A stretch of 7,535 bases of DNA, taken from positions 1 to 7,535 of the forward strand of contig DATKNU010000044.1 in the NCBI GenBank assembly GCA_035541195.1. Reading direction: 5' to 3'. This stretch comes from Muellerivita sp035541195 (GTDB lineage: Bacteria; Oederibacteriota; Muellerivitia; Muellerivitales; Muellerivitaceae). Shown here piece after piece: positions 1 to 6,854 of the stretch. A program made the translations under genes and the position numbers. The notes below the pieces were generated by a model. That model was not told where the DNA came from and made no database searches. It saw only the letters and a program-made list of their open reading frames with translations. Each line of letters starts with the position of its first letter. Position 1 is the first letter of the stretch.

Positions 1-1170
1 GCTTTGGCCCGCGAATCGCTTGCCCAAGTGGGGCTCGCCTTGGACTTGGACATGCCCGTCAAAAACCTCGGCATCGGCCAGCAACAATTGGTGGAGATCG
101 CCAAAGCCCTTTCCAAAAAAGCCGAAATCCTGGTGCTGGACGAGCCCACCGCCGCCCTGACCGAGTCGGACGCCGCCAAACTGCTCCAATTGCTCGGCGG
201 GCTTCGCGCCCGGGGCGTCAGTTCCATCTACATCAGCCATCGCCTGGAAGAAGTGGCCCAAGTGGCGGACCGGGTGACGGTGCTGCGGGACGGCCGGTCG
301 GTGTCCAGCGGGCCCCTGTCCCAAATGCCCAAGGCAAAAATCATCGCCGACATGGTGGGCCGGGAAGTGACGACCTTTTATCCCAGGCCCCAGGCCGCCT
401 TTGGCCCGGTTCTTTTGCGCGCCGAAAATTTAAGCCTGGCCCCTCCCCAAGGCGCGGGCCGGAAAATTTTGGAAAACCTGTCCTTGGAAGTTAGGGCCGG
501 TGAAATCCTGGGGTTGGGCGGGCTCATGGGCGCGGGACGCACGGCCCTCCTGAGCTCCCTCTTCGGCGTGGCCCGGGGCAAGGTGGGGGGCTTTTTGCGG
601 GTGGGGGATTACTCGGGCGAGCCCTTCAAAAACCCGTCGCAGGCCATCGAAGCGGGGCTGGCCTTGGTCAGCGAGGACCGCAAACGTTATGGACTGGTTC
701 TGGAATCCAGCGTGGGCGAGAACCTGGTCTTGGCGGTCCTTAAAAGTTTGACCCGGGGCGGGCTGGTGGATAAGAAAGCGGTGGAAATCTCGGGGGAACG
801 GGAAGTGCTGGAGCTTCATATCAAGACCCGGGGGCTGCGGTCGCCGGCGCGCGAACTTTCCGGGGGCAACCAGCAGAAAGTGGTCCTGGGCAAATGGTTT
901 TTGACCCACCCGAAAGTGTTGTTGCTCGATGAGCCCACCCGGGGCATCGACGTGGGGGCCAAGGCGGAGCTTTACGAGCTTCTGGGGCGCTTGGCGGGGC
1001 AAGGCCTGGCGATCCTTTTGGCCTCCTCCGACTTGCCCGAACTGTTGGGGCTGAGCCACCGGGTCCTGGTCTTGAACCAAGGACGGCTGGCGGGTTCTTT
1101 TGAGAGCGCCTCGCCCGAACAAATCATGGCCGCGGCGACGGCCTTGGAAAAAAGGGGAAACCATGACTGA
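1..1170 (+). CDS. xylG: Sugar ABC importer ATP-binding protein, XylG-like (5' end cut by the window)
   Basis: This is the cytoplasmic ATPase of a monosaccharide importer; it hydrolyses ATP to drive the permease encoded next. Counting the codon at position 4 as residue 1, the first nucleotide-binding domain enters after its Walker A. It shows the signature LGIGQQQ (22-28), Walker B ILVLDEPTAAL (42-52) and the switch His in YISHR (76-80). The second domain has the degenerate Walker A GLMGAGRT (173-180), SEDRK (223-227), signature LSGGNQQK (285-292) and Walker B VLLLDEPTRGID (305-316). Its H-loop His is replaced within SSDLPE (341-346), which is normal for the second half of this family. The family is usually about 500 residues, so roughly 120 N-terminal residues lie to the left. 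XylG is preferred over RbsA or AraG mainly because the partner permease is XylH-like; the sugar itself is inferred. A binding-protein gene is expected upstream. Confidence 0.9.
   Translation, partial: ALARESLAQVGLALDLDMPVKNLGIGQQQLVEIAKALSKKAEILVLDEPTAALTESDAAKLLQLLGGLRARGVSSIYISHRLEEVAQVADRVTVLRDGRSVSSGPLSQMPKAKIIADMVGREVTTFYPRPQAAFGPVLLRAENLSLAPPQGAGRKILENLSLEVRAGEILGLGGLMGAGRTALLSSLFGVARGKVGGFLRVGDYSGEPFKNPSQAIEAGLALVSEDRKRYGLVLESSVGENLVLAVLKSLTRGGLVDKKAVEISGEREVLELHIKTRGLRSPARELSGGNQQKVVLGKWFLTHPKVLLLDEPTRGIDVGAKAELYELLGRLAGQGLAILLASSDLPELLGLSHRVLVLNQGRLAGSFESASPEQIMAAATALEKRGNHD
1151..1157 (+). promoter_or_regulatory. Ribosome binding site that fixes the permease start
   Basis: AAAGGGG lies five bases before the ATG at 1163, inside the last codons of the ATPase gene. 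The same heptamer precedes the citrate synthase gene at similar spacing. It supports 1163 over start codons further upstream in the same frame. Confidence 0.7.
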
Positions 1171-2257
1171 TTCCAAACCCGGCGCTTCCGTGCCCTGGCG
1201 GGCCCTGACGATGGTGGGGGCGCTTTTGGCCATTTGGTTGATTTTTTCCATCACCACCGGCGGCACTTTCCTTTCGGCCCGAAACCTTTCCCTGCTCATG
1301 CGGCAAATGGCGGTGACCGGAATTTTGGCCTCGGGCATGGTGCTGGTCATCGTGGCGGGCCAGATCGACCTGTCGGTGGGCGCCATGACGGGTTTCTTGG
1401 GGGCGCTGTCGGCCTTGCTTTTCGTGGACTTCCATTGGCCATTGGCCTTCGCGGTGGCGGCGGCCCTGGCGGCGGGCGCCCTCTTCGGGCACCTGCAGGG
1501 CCATTTGGTGACCTGGTTTAACCTGCCGCCTTTCATCGTCACCCTGGGCGGCATGCTGGTTTTCCAGGGGAGCCTCTTGGGGATGACGGGAGGCGTGGCC
1601 ATCAGCCCCACGCCGGATTATTTGGCGGTGGGCCAAGCCTTCCTGCCCTTGAGCCTGGGTTGGGGCCTGACCGGGCTCCTCGCGGCTTTTTTCCTTTGGC
1701 GGGCCGCCCGGGAAACCAAGGGGGCGCGCCTTCAATGGTTGGGATGGGCGGCCTTGGCCACGGCCTTTACGGGCGTTTTAAGCGCCTATGAGGGGATCCC
1801 CCTGCCGGTTTTGATCCTCTTGGGACTGACCGGTCTCTTGGCGCTGGTGGCCCGGCAGACGCCCTTTGGACGCCACCTTTACGCCATCGGGGGCAACCGG
1901 GAAGCGGCTTTTTATTCGGGGATCAACATCCAAAGGCACCTGGTCTTGGTTTTCACCCTGATGGGGGCCTTGGCGGGCGTGGCGGGCGTGGTTTTGACGG
2001 CCCGGGTGGGCGCGGCCACTTCCGACGCGGGCCACATGATGGAACTGGACGCCATCGCGGCGGCGGTGATCGGCGGTACATCGCTCATGGGCGGGCGGGG
2101 CAGCGTCTGGGGCGCCCTTTTGGGCGCCCTGGTCATGGCGTCGCTGGACAACGGCATGGGGCTCATGAACACCGAGGCCTTTTGGCAGCCGATCCTGAAG
2201 GGTTCCATCTTGATCCTGGCGGTGAGCGCCGACATGGCGGGAAGCCGGAAAAACTGA
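1163..2257 (+). CDS. xylH: Sugar ABC importer permease, XylH-like
   Basis: This 364-residue inner-membrane permease forms the sugar channel of the importer powered by the preceding ATPase. Its start overlaps the ATPase stop by 8 bases (ATGACTGA), which suggests translational coupling. The family hallmark GMVLVIVAGQIDLSVGA is at 58-74. The C-terminal half carries YAIGGNREAAFYSGIN (240-255), ELDAIAAAVIGGTSLMGG (294-311) and MASLDNGMG (325-333). These closely resemble E. coli XylH as I remember it, including the SLDNGM segment, so XylH is favoured over RbsC or AraH. Hydrophobic stretches at about 13-30, 52-67, 75-88, 93-108, 122-140, 160-179, 190-205, 213-230, 259-280, 296-330 and 344-355 fit a permease with about ten spans. 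It appears to be the last gene of its operon, because a hairpin and a convergent gene follow. D-xylose as the substrate is inferred from similarity only. Confidence 0.9.
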   Translation: MTDSKPGASVPWRALTMVGALLAIWLIFSITTGGTFLSARNLSLLMRQMAVTGILASGMVLVIVAGQIDLSVGAMTGFLGALSALLFVDFHWPLAFAVAAALAAGALFGHLQGHLVTWFNLPPFIVTLGGMLVFQGSLLGMTGGVAISPTPDYLAVGQAFLPLSLGWGLTGLLAAFFLWRAARETKGARLQWLGWAALATAFTGVLSAYEGIPLPVLILLGLTGLLALVARQTPFGRHLYAIGGNREAAFYSGINIQRHLVLVFTLMGALAGVAGVVLTARVGAATSDAGHMMELDAIAAAVIGGTSLMGGRGSVWGALLGALVMASLDNGMGLMNTEAFWQPILKGSILILAVSADMAGSRKN

Positions 2258-2287
2258 AGCGCCTTACCGCGAGGCCGCGGAGGCGCT
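2258..2287. terminator. Hairpin between convergent genes, likely transcription terminator
   Basis: A 7-bp stem AGCGCCT/AGGCGCT (2258-2264 with 2281-2287) continues, past a two-base bulge (2265-2266), into a 5-bp stem CCGCG/CGCGG (2267-2271 with 2276-2280) around the loop AGGC. It begins at the base after the permease stop. No T-run follows on the + strand. On the - strand five T (2253-2249) follow after a four-base gap, so it may work better for the convergent outer-membrane gene. Confidence 0.6.
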
Positions 2288-2316
2288 AAGCCGGTTCAAT
2301 CTTTAATGGGGATGGG

Positions 2317-3477
2317 TTAAAACCGCACCGTGGCGTCCAGCGCCCCGCCCAGGGCCACCGAGTCTTCCAGATTGGGCAGGCTGCGGGTGATGAAGGCCCC
2401 ATTGAGGCTGAACTGATTCGTGGCAAAACCCGCGCCGATGGCCCAAAGTTGGTCCCCGGAAACCGGGTCGGCGAAAGTCCCCAAACGCACCACCAAATTA
2501 TTGGCTGGGTAAAAGCGCTCGATCCCCACCTTCCAACGGGTGGGTTGGCCCTTGGCGAAGTCCGCTTCGGCGTCCACGAAGGTATCCGAGTCGCTGGGAG
2601 CCGCCAAGATCCCGACCTTGACCGTGTAGGGGAAGGGCGCGGAAATCGTCACCGATTGGGTGGCGGTCACGGCCTCGGCGCCCGTGGAAGGGTCCAGCGC
2701 GTAACTTTGTTGCTGGGCGGTCCAATTGAAGGAAGACGTCAGGTTTTGAAACAGCACCCCGACTTGAAGGCCGTCGGTCACCTTGGCCAAAAGCCCCGCG
2801 TCGGTGCTAAGCCCCAGCCCCGAGGTCGAGGTGGTCTTGGTGTAGGTGACCGGCCCGCCGCTGCCTTGGATGAAGGATCCCGAGAGGGCGGTTTGGGAGA
2901 ATTGGGTGCCATAGTGGTATTTCAAGCTGAAGCCCGCGGAGACGAACTTGAAGCTGGTCAGGGGCAATTGGGTGGAATAGCTGAGGATGAGGGTTTCCAC
3001 GTCCTGGGTGGTTTGCTGCTCATTTAAATTGTAGGTGGTGCCCGACGACAAGGTGATGGCGCCGCTTTGCTGGTCGGCGAAAAACTGGTAGGCGTCATGG
3101 GATTCCACCGAGTCCTGCGTATGGTCGTAAAGCACCCCGCCGCCGTAGGAAAGGTATTGGACGGCCACCAGCCCCAAATCCTCCAGGCGCTGGGACACCG
3201 GGTCCTGGCCCGAGGCCAAGGCCGCCGAGGAATTAAAACGCAGGATGGGGGAACCCGAGTTGCTGCTGTTGAGGGCCGAATAACCCGTGCTGAAGGACCA
3301 AGGGGAGGTGCCGGAAGTCATGGGGGTGAGCCCCGCGGGGTTCCAATAAATCGAGAAGGGGCCGTTGAAACCGCCCACGGCGGCGCCCCCGATGGCGAAA
3401 CTGCGGGCATCCTGGGCCAGCGCGAGGGACGGCATGGTTGAGAGAAGGAAAATCCCCGTCCACTGTTTCCAATTCAT
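2317..3477 (-). CDS. Outer-membrane beta-barrel protein (PorV/TraF/FadL-like)
   Basis: This 386-residue protein is probably an exported outer-membrane barrel. The N-terminus has a basic then hydrophobic signal peptide (1-21) with an ALA/Q cleavage site. The mature protein opens with ARSFAIGGAAVGG (24-36) and YWNPAGL (44-50), the N-terminal signature of PorV, TraF-like and FadL-like barrels. The rest is rich in Ser, Thr, Gly and aromatic residues with alternating beta-strand patterning. It ends in DATVRF, and a C-terminal Phe is the usual signal for barrel insertion by BamA. I see no cysteine. The gene stands alone, convergent with the permease and divergent from a membrane-protein gene, so its partner or cargo is unknown. 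A hydrophobic-substrate channel or a secretion-linked barrel are both possible. The ATG at 3477 gives a clean signal peptide, but no Shine-Dalgarno sequence precedes it. Confidence 0.8.
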   Translation of the reverse strand: MNWKQWTGIFLLSTMPSLALAQDARSFAIGGAAVGGFNGPFSIYWNPAGLTPMTSGTSPWSFSTGYSALNSSNSGSPILRFNSSAALASGQDPVSQRLEDLGLVAVQYLSYGGGVLYDHTQDSVESHDAYQFFADQQSGAITLSSGTTYNLNEQQTTQDVETLILSYSTQLPLTSFKFVSAGFSLKYHYGTQFSQTALSGSFIQGSGGPVTYTKTTSTSGLGLSTDAGLLAKVTDGLQVGVLFQNLTSSFNWTAQQQSYALDPSTGAEAVTATQSVTISAPFPYTVKVGILAAPSDSDTFVDAEADFAKGQPTRWKVGIERFYPANNLVVRLGTFADPVSGDQLWAIGAGFATNQFSLNGAFITRSLPNLEDSVALGGALDATVRF

Positions 3478-3483
3478 GGGCTC

Positions 3484-3513
3484 ATCTTAACCGCCCGCCC
3501 GCGGCAAAATCAA
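3484..3513 (-). promoter_or_regulatory. Candidate promoter of the outer-membrane gene, possibly leaderless
   Basis: Read on the - strand, TTGATT (3513-3508) is followed by 18 bases and then TAAGAT (3489-3484). Six bases separate the last T from the ATG at 3477. Transcription would begin at or next to the start codon, in keeping with the missing ribosome binding site. The -10 box matches consensus at four of six positions. Confidence 0.4.
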
Positions 3514-3537
3514 AATAAAAAGGCCCGCCGCGGCCTT
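3512..3537 (-). terminator. Terminator-like hairpin upstream of the outer-membrane gene
   Basis: AAGGCC (3520-3525) and GGCCTT (3532-3537) pair around a six-base loop. On the - strand the stem runs into TTTTTATTTTG, the form of an intrinsic terminator. It lies upstream of the outer-membrane promoter, so it would stop antisense transcription coming from the right rather than end any gene seen here. The short stem limits confidence. Confidence 0.4.
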
Positions 3538-3543
3538 GGGGCT

Positions 3544-3571
3544 TTGGAAAGGCCCCGCCCCTTGTTAGAAT
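3544..3571 (+). promoter_or_regulatory. Candidate promoter of the Trp-rich membrane protein gene, possibly leaderless
   Basis: TTGGAA (3544-3549), a 16-base spacer and TAGAAT (3566-3571) form a sigma70-like promoter. A TG at 3563-3564 makes the -10 an extended type (TGTTAGAAT). Only six C residues separate the -10 box from the ATG at 3578, so the transcript would start at about the A of the start codon. Confidence 0.5.
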
Positions 3572-3577
3572 CCCCCC

Positions 3578-4462
3578 ATGACCTCCCGGGCCCGCCGCCG
3601 AAAAGTTTCCCGAGCCGCTTTTCCCTTTCCTTGGTTTTTCCTTTTGATGTCTTGGATCCTTTGGACGGCGTTGCTTTTGCGGCAATGGCCCGGGGACGCG
3701 CCCGGTTTTTTCCCGGCCTTGGCCAAGGGCCTCGTCCTTTTAAGCGCGGCGGCGGCGGCTTTCGCCGGCTTAAGCCGGGGGCTTTGGCCCAAGGCCCGGC
3801 CCTTCTTGTCCCTCTTTCCCTTGGCTTGGCTGGCCCTTTCCCGGGCCCAATGGCACCTTTGCGCGCAGGCTTCGGGGATGGAGTGGATGGCCCCGCTCTT
3901 ATTCTTGGCCGGCGCCCTCTGGACCGCTTGGCGCGCCGACGGCAAGGCGATCCTGGGTGGGATGGTTTTGATCTGGACGGCCTTGGACATCCTTTGGACC
4001 CAGGCGCTTTTATGGCCCTTGGCCTTCCTCAGCGTCCGGCGGGGGGCCTTCAAAAACGCCGGTTGGGTGAAGGCCGGGGGCTTTTTGGCGTTCCTCCTTC
4101 TCGCGGTGGCGACGAGGGCCTGGACCCATTGGGGATGGAACGGGCTGGGCGTTTATGAATGGCTCTTCGAGAAAAATTTCGCCGTCTTCGCCCTTTTCAT
4201 TTGGCTGGGATGGGCGGCTTTTCCCCGCAAGGGAACCGCCCGGTCGGTTTTGGCGGGAGTGACGGCTTTGGGTTTGGGCGCCCTTTTCTTCGACCCTTTT
4301 TTCCGGGACCACTCGTCAGGATGGGAGGGTTTGAGTTGGGTTTTCATTTGGGCGGCGGGGTTTGGGTTGGAGTGCCTGCGCCGGGACTTGCTGGATGCCT
4401 CTTGGCACGGCCGCGCGGTGTGGGCGGCCTTGGGATTGGCGGCTTTCTGGGCGGTTTTTTGA
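3578..4462 (+). CDS. Trp-rich polytopic integral membrane protein, unknown function
   Basis: I do not recognise this 294-residue protein. A short, strongly basic N-terminus (RARRRK, 4-9) precedes about nine or ten hydrophobic spans, roughly at 16-35, 48-68, 74-92, 102-118, 124-151, 164-180, 198-213, 221-239, 251-266 and 279-294. It should therefore lie in the inner membrane with the basic end in the cytoplasm. I count 26 tryptophans (8.8%), many at the likely ends of spans, which is far above normal. Cysteines are at 95 and 266. There is no obvious catalytic motif; isolated charged sites include ARAWTHWGWN (179-188) and FFRDHSSGWE (241-250). The frame was chosen over longer overlapping ones because only it gives this membrane pattern. 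The ATG has no Shine-Dalgarno but has a promoter-like box directly upstream. A multispan enzyme or glycan-related membrane protein is possible, but nothing shows it. Confidence 0.75.
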   Translation: MTSRARRRKVSRAAFPFPWFFLLMSWILWTALLLRQWPGDAPGFFPALAKGLVLLSAAAAAFAGLSRGLWPKARPFLSLFPLAWLALSRAQWHLCAQASGMEWMAPLLFLAGALWTAWRADGKAILGGMVLIWTALDILWTQALLWPLAFLSVRRGAFKNAGWVKAGGFLAFLLLAVATRAWTHWGWNGLGVYEWLFEKNFAVFALFIWLGWAAFPRKGTARSVLAGVTALGLGALFFDPFFRDHSSGWEGLSWVFIWAAGFGLECLRRDLLDASWHGRAVWAALGLAAFWAVF

Positions 4463-4464
4463 CG

Positions 4465-4482
4465 GGCCGCGCGGCCTTTTTT
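4465..4482 (+). terminator. Short GC hairpin plus T-run, probable intrinsic terminator
   Basis: GGCC (4465-4468) and GGCC (4473-4476) pair around GCGC and are followed at once by six T (4477-4482). This comes two bases after the stop of the membrane-protein gene. The stem is very short, so termination may be partial. Confidence 0.45.
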
Positions 4483-4513
4483 GATGCACCCCAAAATGGG
4501 AATATGGTAAACT
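4481..4513 (+). promoter_or_regulatory. Candidate promoter for the DUF1573 gene
   Basis: TTGATG (4481-4486), 16 bases and TATGGT (4503-4508) form one candidate. An overlapping extended -10, TGGTAAACT (4505-4513), is the alternative. Either would give a leader of roughly 45-50 bases before the ATG at 4565. Its place just after a terminator fits the start of a new transcription unit. Confidence 0.4.
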
Positions 4514-4564
4514 CCGCTCATTCCGGTTTTCTTCCCTGTCAAACATCCAAGCGGCGAGGTTGAT

Positions 4565-5635
4565 ATGAAACGGCTCCAATGGTGGACGGTGTTTTTCCTA
4601 TTCCCGGCGGGCCTTCACGCCCAACCCGCGGCGGTTTCGCCCATCGTGACGCCCGGCGCGCTTTTGACCCCCAGCGCGGTCGCCTCGCCCGTGGTTTCGG
4701 CGGCGAACGGCCCCAAACTTTATTGCGCCCACCCCAAGTTCGACTTCCACAACGTGGACGAGGGGCCGGACATCGTCCACGAGTTCCATTTCCGCAATTT
4801 GGGCAAATCCACCCTGGTCATTTCCGAAGTGCACACCTCCTGCGGCTGCACGGCCGCCGTGGAGGATAAAAAGCAGGTTCCGCCGGGGGGCGTGGGAACC
4901 ATCAAGGCCACCTACCACACCCAAGGCCGCCCGGGCCACGCCACCAAGATCATCACGGTCACCAGCAACGACCCGGTCAATCCCAGCTTCCAGATGCAGT
5001 TGGACATGACGGTGATCCGGGAAATCGACGTCCAGCCCGAACGTTCCTATTTCTACGGCCTCAAGCACAACACCAGCCAGACCAACACGGTCAATATCCT
5101 GGGCAAGCCCCATAAATTGCTCCATGTCCTTTCGGCCCAAGCCGCCGGCGGCCAGGTGACGGTCCAATTGACGCCCTTGGTGGACAAGACCGCCCACCGT
5201 TATGGGGCCACCCTTTCCATCACGGCGCCGGCCTCCCTTCCCATCGGGGAATTCTCGGACACCATCAACGTCAAGACCGACGACCCCAAGAAGGCGGACC
5301 TGCAGGTTCCCATCCAGGGGGAGGTCATCGGCCGGGTGCAATACAGCCCCAAAACCCTTTATTTCGCCTCCCACCAGTCCCAACCTTCCTATGTTCAATT
5401 CACGGTCAATCCGCCCCAAGGCTTCGCCATCCGCAGCGTGTCCAGCGTGAAGCACCTGGTGCGGCCCGACGTGAAGAAAATGACCTCCCCGGACGGCACC
5501 GATGGTTACTCCATCGAGGTTTATGCCTTGCAGAGCCTGCCGGCCAACAGTGACGGCCAGGACCAATTGGTGGTGGAAACCAACGACGCCGAACAGCCCA
5601 AGATCGTGATTTCGGTGACTTTGGCCAAGCAGTAA
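4565..5635 (+). CDS. Secreted DUF1573 protein with three Ig-like repeats
   Basis: This 356-residue protein has a signal peptide (1-19, ending LHA) and so acts in the periplasm or on the cell surface. A Pro/Ala/Val-rich linker (20-48) follows. The first domain (about 50-152) is a clear DUF1573 domain: FDFHNVDEGPDIVHEFHFRN (59-78), TSCGCT (91-96) and VPPGG (105-109), closing with SNDPVNPSFQMQLDMTV. Two more beta-sandwich units appear to follow (about 153-256 and 257-356). Each opens with a P-x-x-x-x-[YF]-F strand and closes with a TDDP- or TNDA-type turn plus a strand. Only the first carries the Cys-Gly-Cys pair; a third cysteine is at 54. DUF1573 is an ASPM/SPD-2/Hydin-like fold of unsettled function, often in exported proteins. 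GAGGT at 4556-4560 is four bases before the ATG. The citrate synthase gene follows after 41 bases and may be cotranscribed. Confidence 0.85.
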   Translation: MKRLQWWTVFFLFPAGLHAQPAAVSPIVTPGALLTPSAVASPVVSAANGPKLYCAHPKFDFHNVDEGPDIVHEFHFRNLGKSTLVISEVHTSCGCTAAVEDKKQVPPGGVGTIKATYHTQGRPGHATKIITVTSNDPVNPSFQMQLDMTVIREIDVQPERSYFYGLKHNTSQTNTVNILGKPHKLLHVLSAQAAGGQVTVQLTPLVDKTAHRYGATLSITAPASLPIGEFSDTINVKTDDPKKADLQVPIQGEVIGRVQYSPKTLYFASHQSQPSYVQFTVNPPQGFAIRSVSSVKHLVRPDVKKMTSPDGTDGYSIEVYALQSLPANSDGQDQLVVETNDAEQPKIVISVTLAKQ

Positions 5636-5663
5636 GATAGACGGGTGCGGGTGGACTTTATCC

Positions 5664-5670
5664 AAAGGGG
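5664..5670 (+). promoter_or_regulatory. Ribosome binding site of the citrate synthase gene
   Basis: AAAGGGG ends six bases before the ATG at 5677. It identifies that ATG as the start and is identical to the site before the permease gene. Confidence 0.7.
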
Positions 5671-5676
5671 TCGGTT

Positions 5677-6789
5677 ATGACGGCGGACGCGGGCTTAGAG
5701 GGGATTGTCGCGACAAGCACCTCGATTTGTTCCATCGAGAACGGCGTGTTGGCTTATCGGGGATACAACATCGACGAGTTGGCCGAGAAGGCCAATTTCG
5801 GCGAAGTCACCTACCTTCTTTTCTATGGTTACCTTCCCAAGAAGGACCAACTGGAGCGCTTGAACGCCCAAGTGGCCCAGGAGGGCAAATTGCCCGCCGC
5901 GGCCTTGGCCTTGTTGCGCCAGTTCCCCCTCAAGACCACCCCGATGGAATGGCTGCGCACCGCGGTTTCCGCCCTGTCCTTCTTCGACGCCGACGCCCAC
6001 GACAATTCGGCCGAGGCCAATTTACGCAAGGCCATCCGCTTGACGGGCCAAATGTCCACCCTGGTGGCGGCCTTTGAGCGCCTGCGCAACGGCCAGGAAC
6101 CCTTGGAACCCAAGCCCGGCAAGACCCTTTCCTGGAACTTCCTCTACATGCTCACCGGCAAGGAGCCCGACGAGGTCTCGGTCAAGACCTTCGACATCTG
6201 CCTGATCCTGCACGCGGACCACGAGCTCAACGCCTCCACCTTCTCGGCCCGGGTGACCGCGGGAACCCTCAGCGACATGCATTCGGCCGTCACTTCGGCG
6301 GTGGGCACCCTGAAGGGCCCCCTGCACGGCGGCGCCAACGAGCAGGTGATGCTGATGTTGGAGAAGGTCGGCGACGGTTCCAAGGCCGAGGAATTCATCC
6401 GGGGCGCCCTGGCCCGCAAGGACCGCATCATGGGTTTCGGCCACCGGGTTTACAAGAACGGCGACCCCCGGGCCCGGCACCTGATGCGCCTGTCCGAGGC
6501 GATGGGCAAGCTCAAGGGCGACACCAAGTGGTACGAGATGTCACGGGTCATCGACCAAGTCGTGCAGAAGGAGAAGGGGTTGCTTCCCAACGTGGATTTC
6601 TACTCGGCTTCCACCTACCACCTCTTGGGCATCCCCACCGATCTCTTTACGCCCATTTTCGCCTGCAGCCGCGTCACGGGATGGACCGCCCATGTGATCG
6701 AGCAATTGGCCCATAACCGTTTGATCCGGCCCCGCGCCGAGTACATCGGGGCGAGGGACCAGCATTACGTGCCGATCGATCAGCGGTAA
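5677..6789 (+). CDS. gltA: Citrate synthase, short dimer-type form
   Basis: This cytoplasmic enzyme condenses acetyl-CoA with oxaloacetate to give citrate and CoA, the entry step of the TCA cycle. At 370 residues it has the size of the short dimeric enzymes of Gram-positives and archaea, not the roughly 430-residue hexameric E. coli form. The catalytic triad is visible: His217 in LHGGANE, His256 in GFGHRVYK and Asp307 in NVDFYS. Substrate-binding features include HADHELNASTF (179-189), Arg265 in DPRA and Arg332 in SRVTGW. The N-terminal GIVATSTSICSIENGVLAYRGYNI (9-32) is the usual opening of the family. 2-methylcitrate synthase shares this fold and length, but no propionate genes are nearby, so citrate synthase is preferred without proof; citZ would be an equally good name. 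It lies 41 bases after the DUF1573 gene with a strong ribosome binding site and ends before a strong terminator. Confidence 0.93.
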   Translation: MTADAGLEGIVATSTSICSIENGVLAYRGYNIDELAEKANFGEVTYLLFYGYLPKKDQLERLNAQVAQEGKLPAAALALLRQFPLKTTPMEWLRTAVSALSFFDADAHDNSAEANLRKAIRLTGQMSTLVAAFERLRNGQEPLEPKPGKTLSWNFLYMLTGKEPDEVSVKTFDICLILHADHELNASTFSARVTAGTLSDMHSAVTSAVGTLKGPLHGGANEQVMLMLEKVGDGSKAEEFIRGALARKDRIMGFGHRVYKNGDPRARHLMRLSEAMGKLKGDTKWYEMSRVIDQVVQKEKGLLPNVDFYSASTYHLLGIPTDLFTPIFACSRVTGWTAHVIEQLAHNRLIRPRAEYIGARDQHYVPIDQR

Positions 6790-6812
6790 AATTTCGGTTT
6801 GAAGTTGAAATA

Positions 6813-6842
6813 AAAAGGCCCGGACGCCAGTCCGGGCCTTTT
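6813..6842. terminator. Strong bidirectional intrinsic terminator
   Basis: A perfect 12-bp stem (6813-6824 with 6831-6842; core GGCCCGGA/TCCGGGCC) surrounds the loop CGCCAG. The arms begin with AAAA and end with TTTT, so it has a T-run in both directions. It lies between the convergent citrate synthase and XRE regulator genes and probably ends both. The - strand tail (TTTTTATTT) is the better one. Confidence 0.92.
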
Positions 6843-6854
6843 GGGTTTTGGGGG

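Noticed and set aside
1100..1162. Upstream in-frame start for the permease
   Set aside because: It would add an arginine and proline-rich extension overlapping the ATPase; ATG 1163 has AAAGGGG at the right spacing.
430..1611. Long open frame (393 codons) on the - strand across the ATPase and permease genes
   Set aside because: It is antisense to two strongly supported genes, its translation is rich in Pro, Arg, Gln and Lys with no domain pattern, and long antisense frames are common in GC-rich DNA.
3551..3560. GGCCCCGCCC occurs both here and at 7231-7240, near two promoter regions
   Set aside because: A 10-base all-G/C match is expected by chance in this base composition, and the two copies sit differently relative to their promoters.
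3544..4158. Overlapping + strand frame (204 codons) beginning upstream of the membrane-protein gene
   Set aside because: Its product is Gly, Pro and Arg-rich without a domain pattern; the frame from 3578 gives a coherent multispan protein.
4598..5665. Long open frame (355 codons) on the - strand opposite the DUF1573 gene
   Set aside because: The translation is a Gly, Val, His and Asp-rich shadow with no recognisable domain, while the sense frame has a signal peptide and a clear DUF1573 domain.
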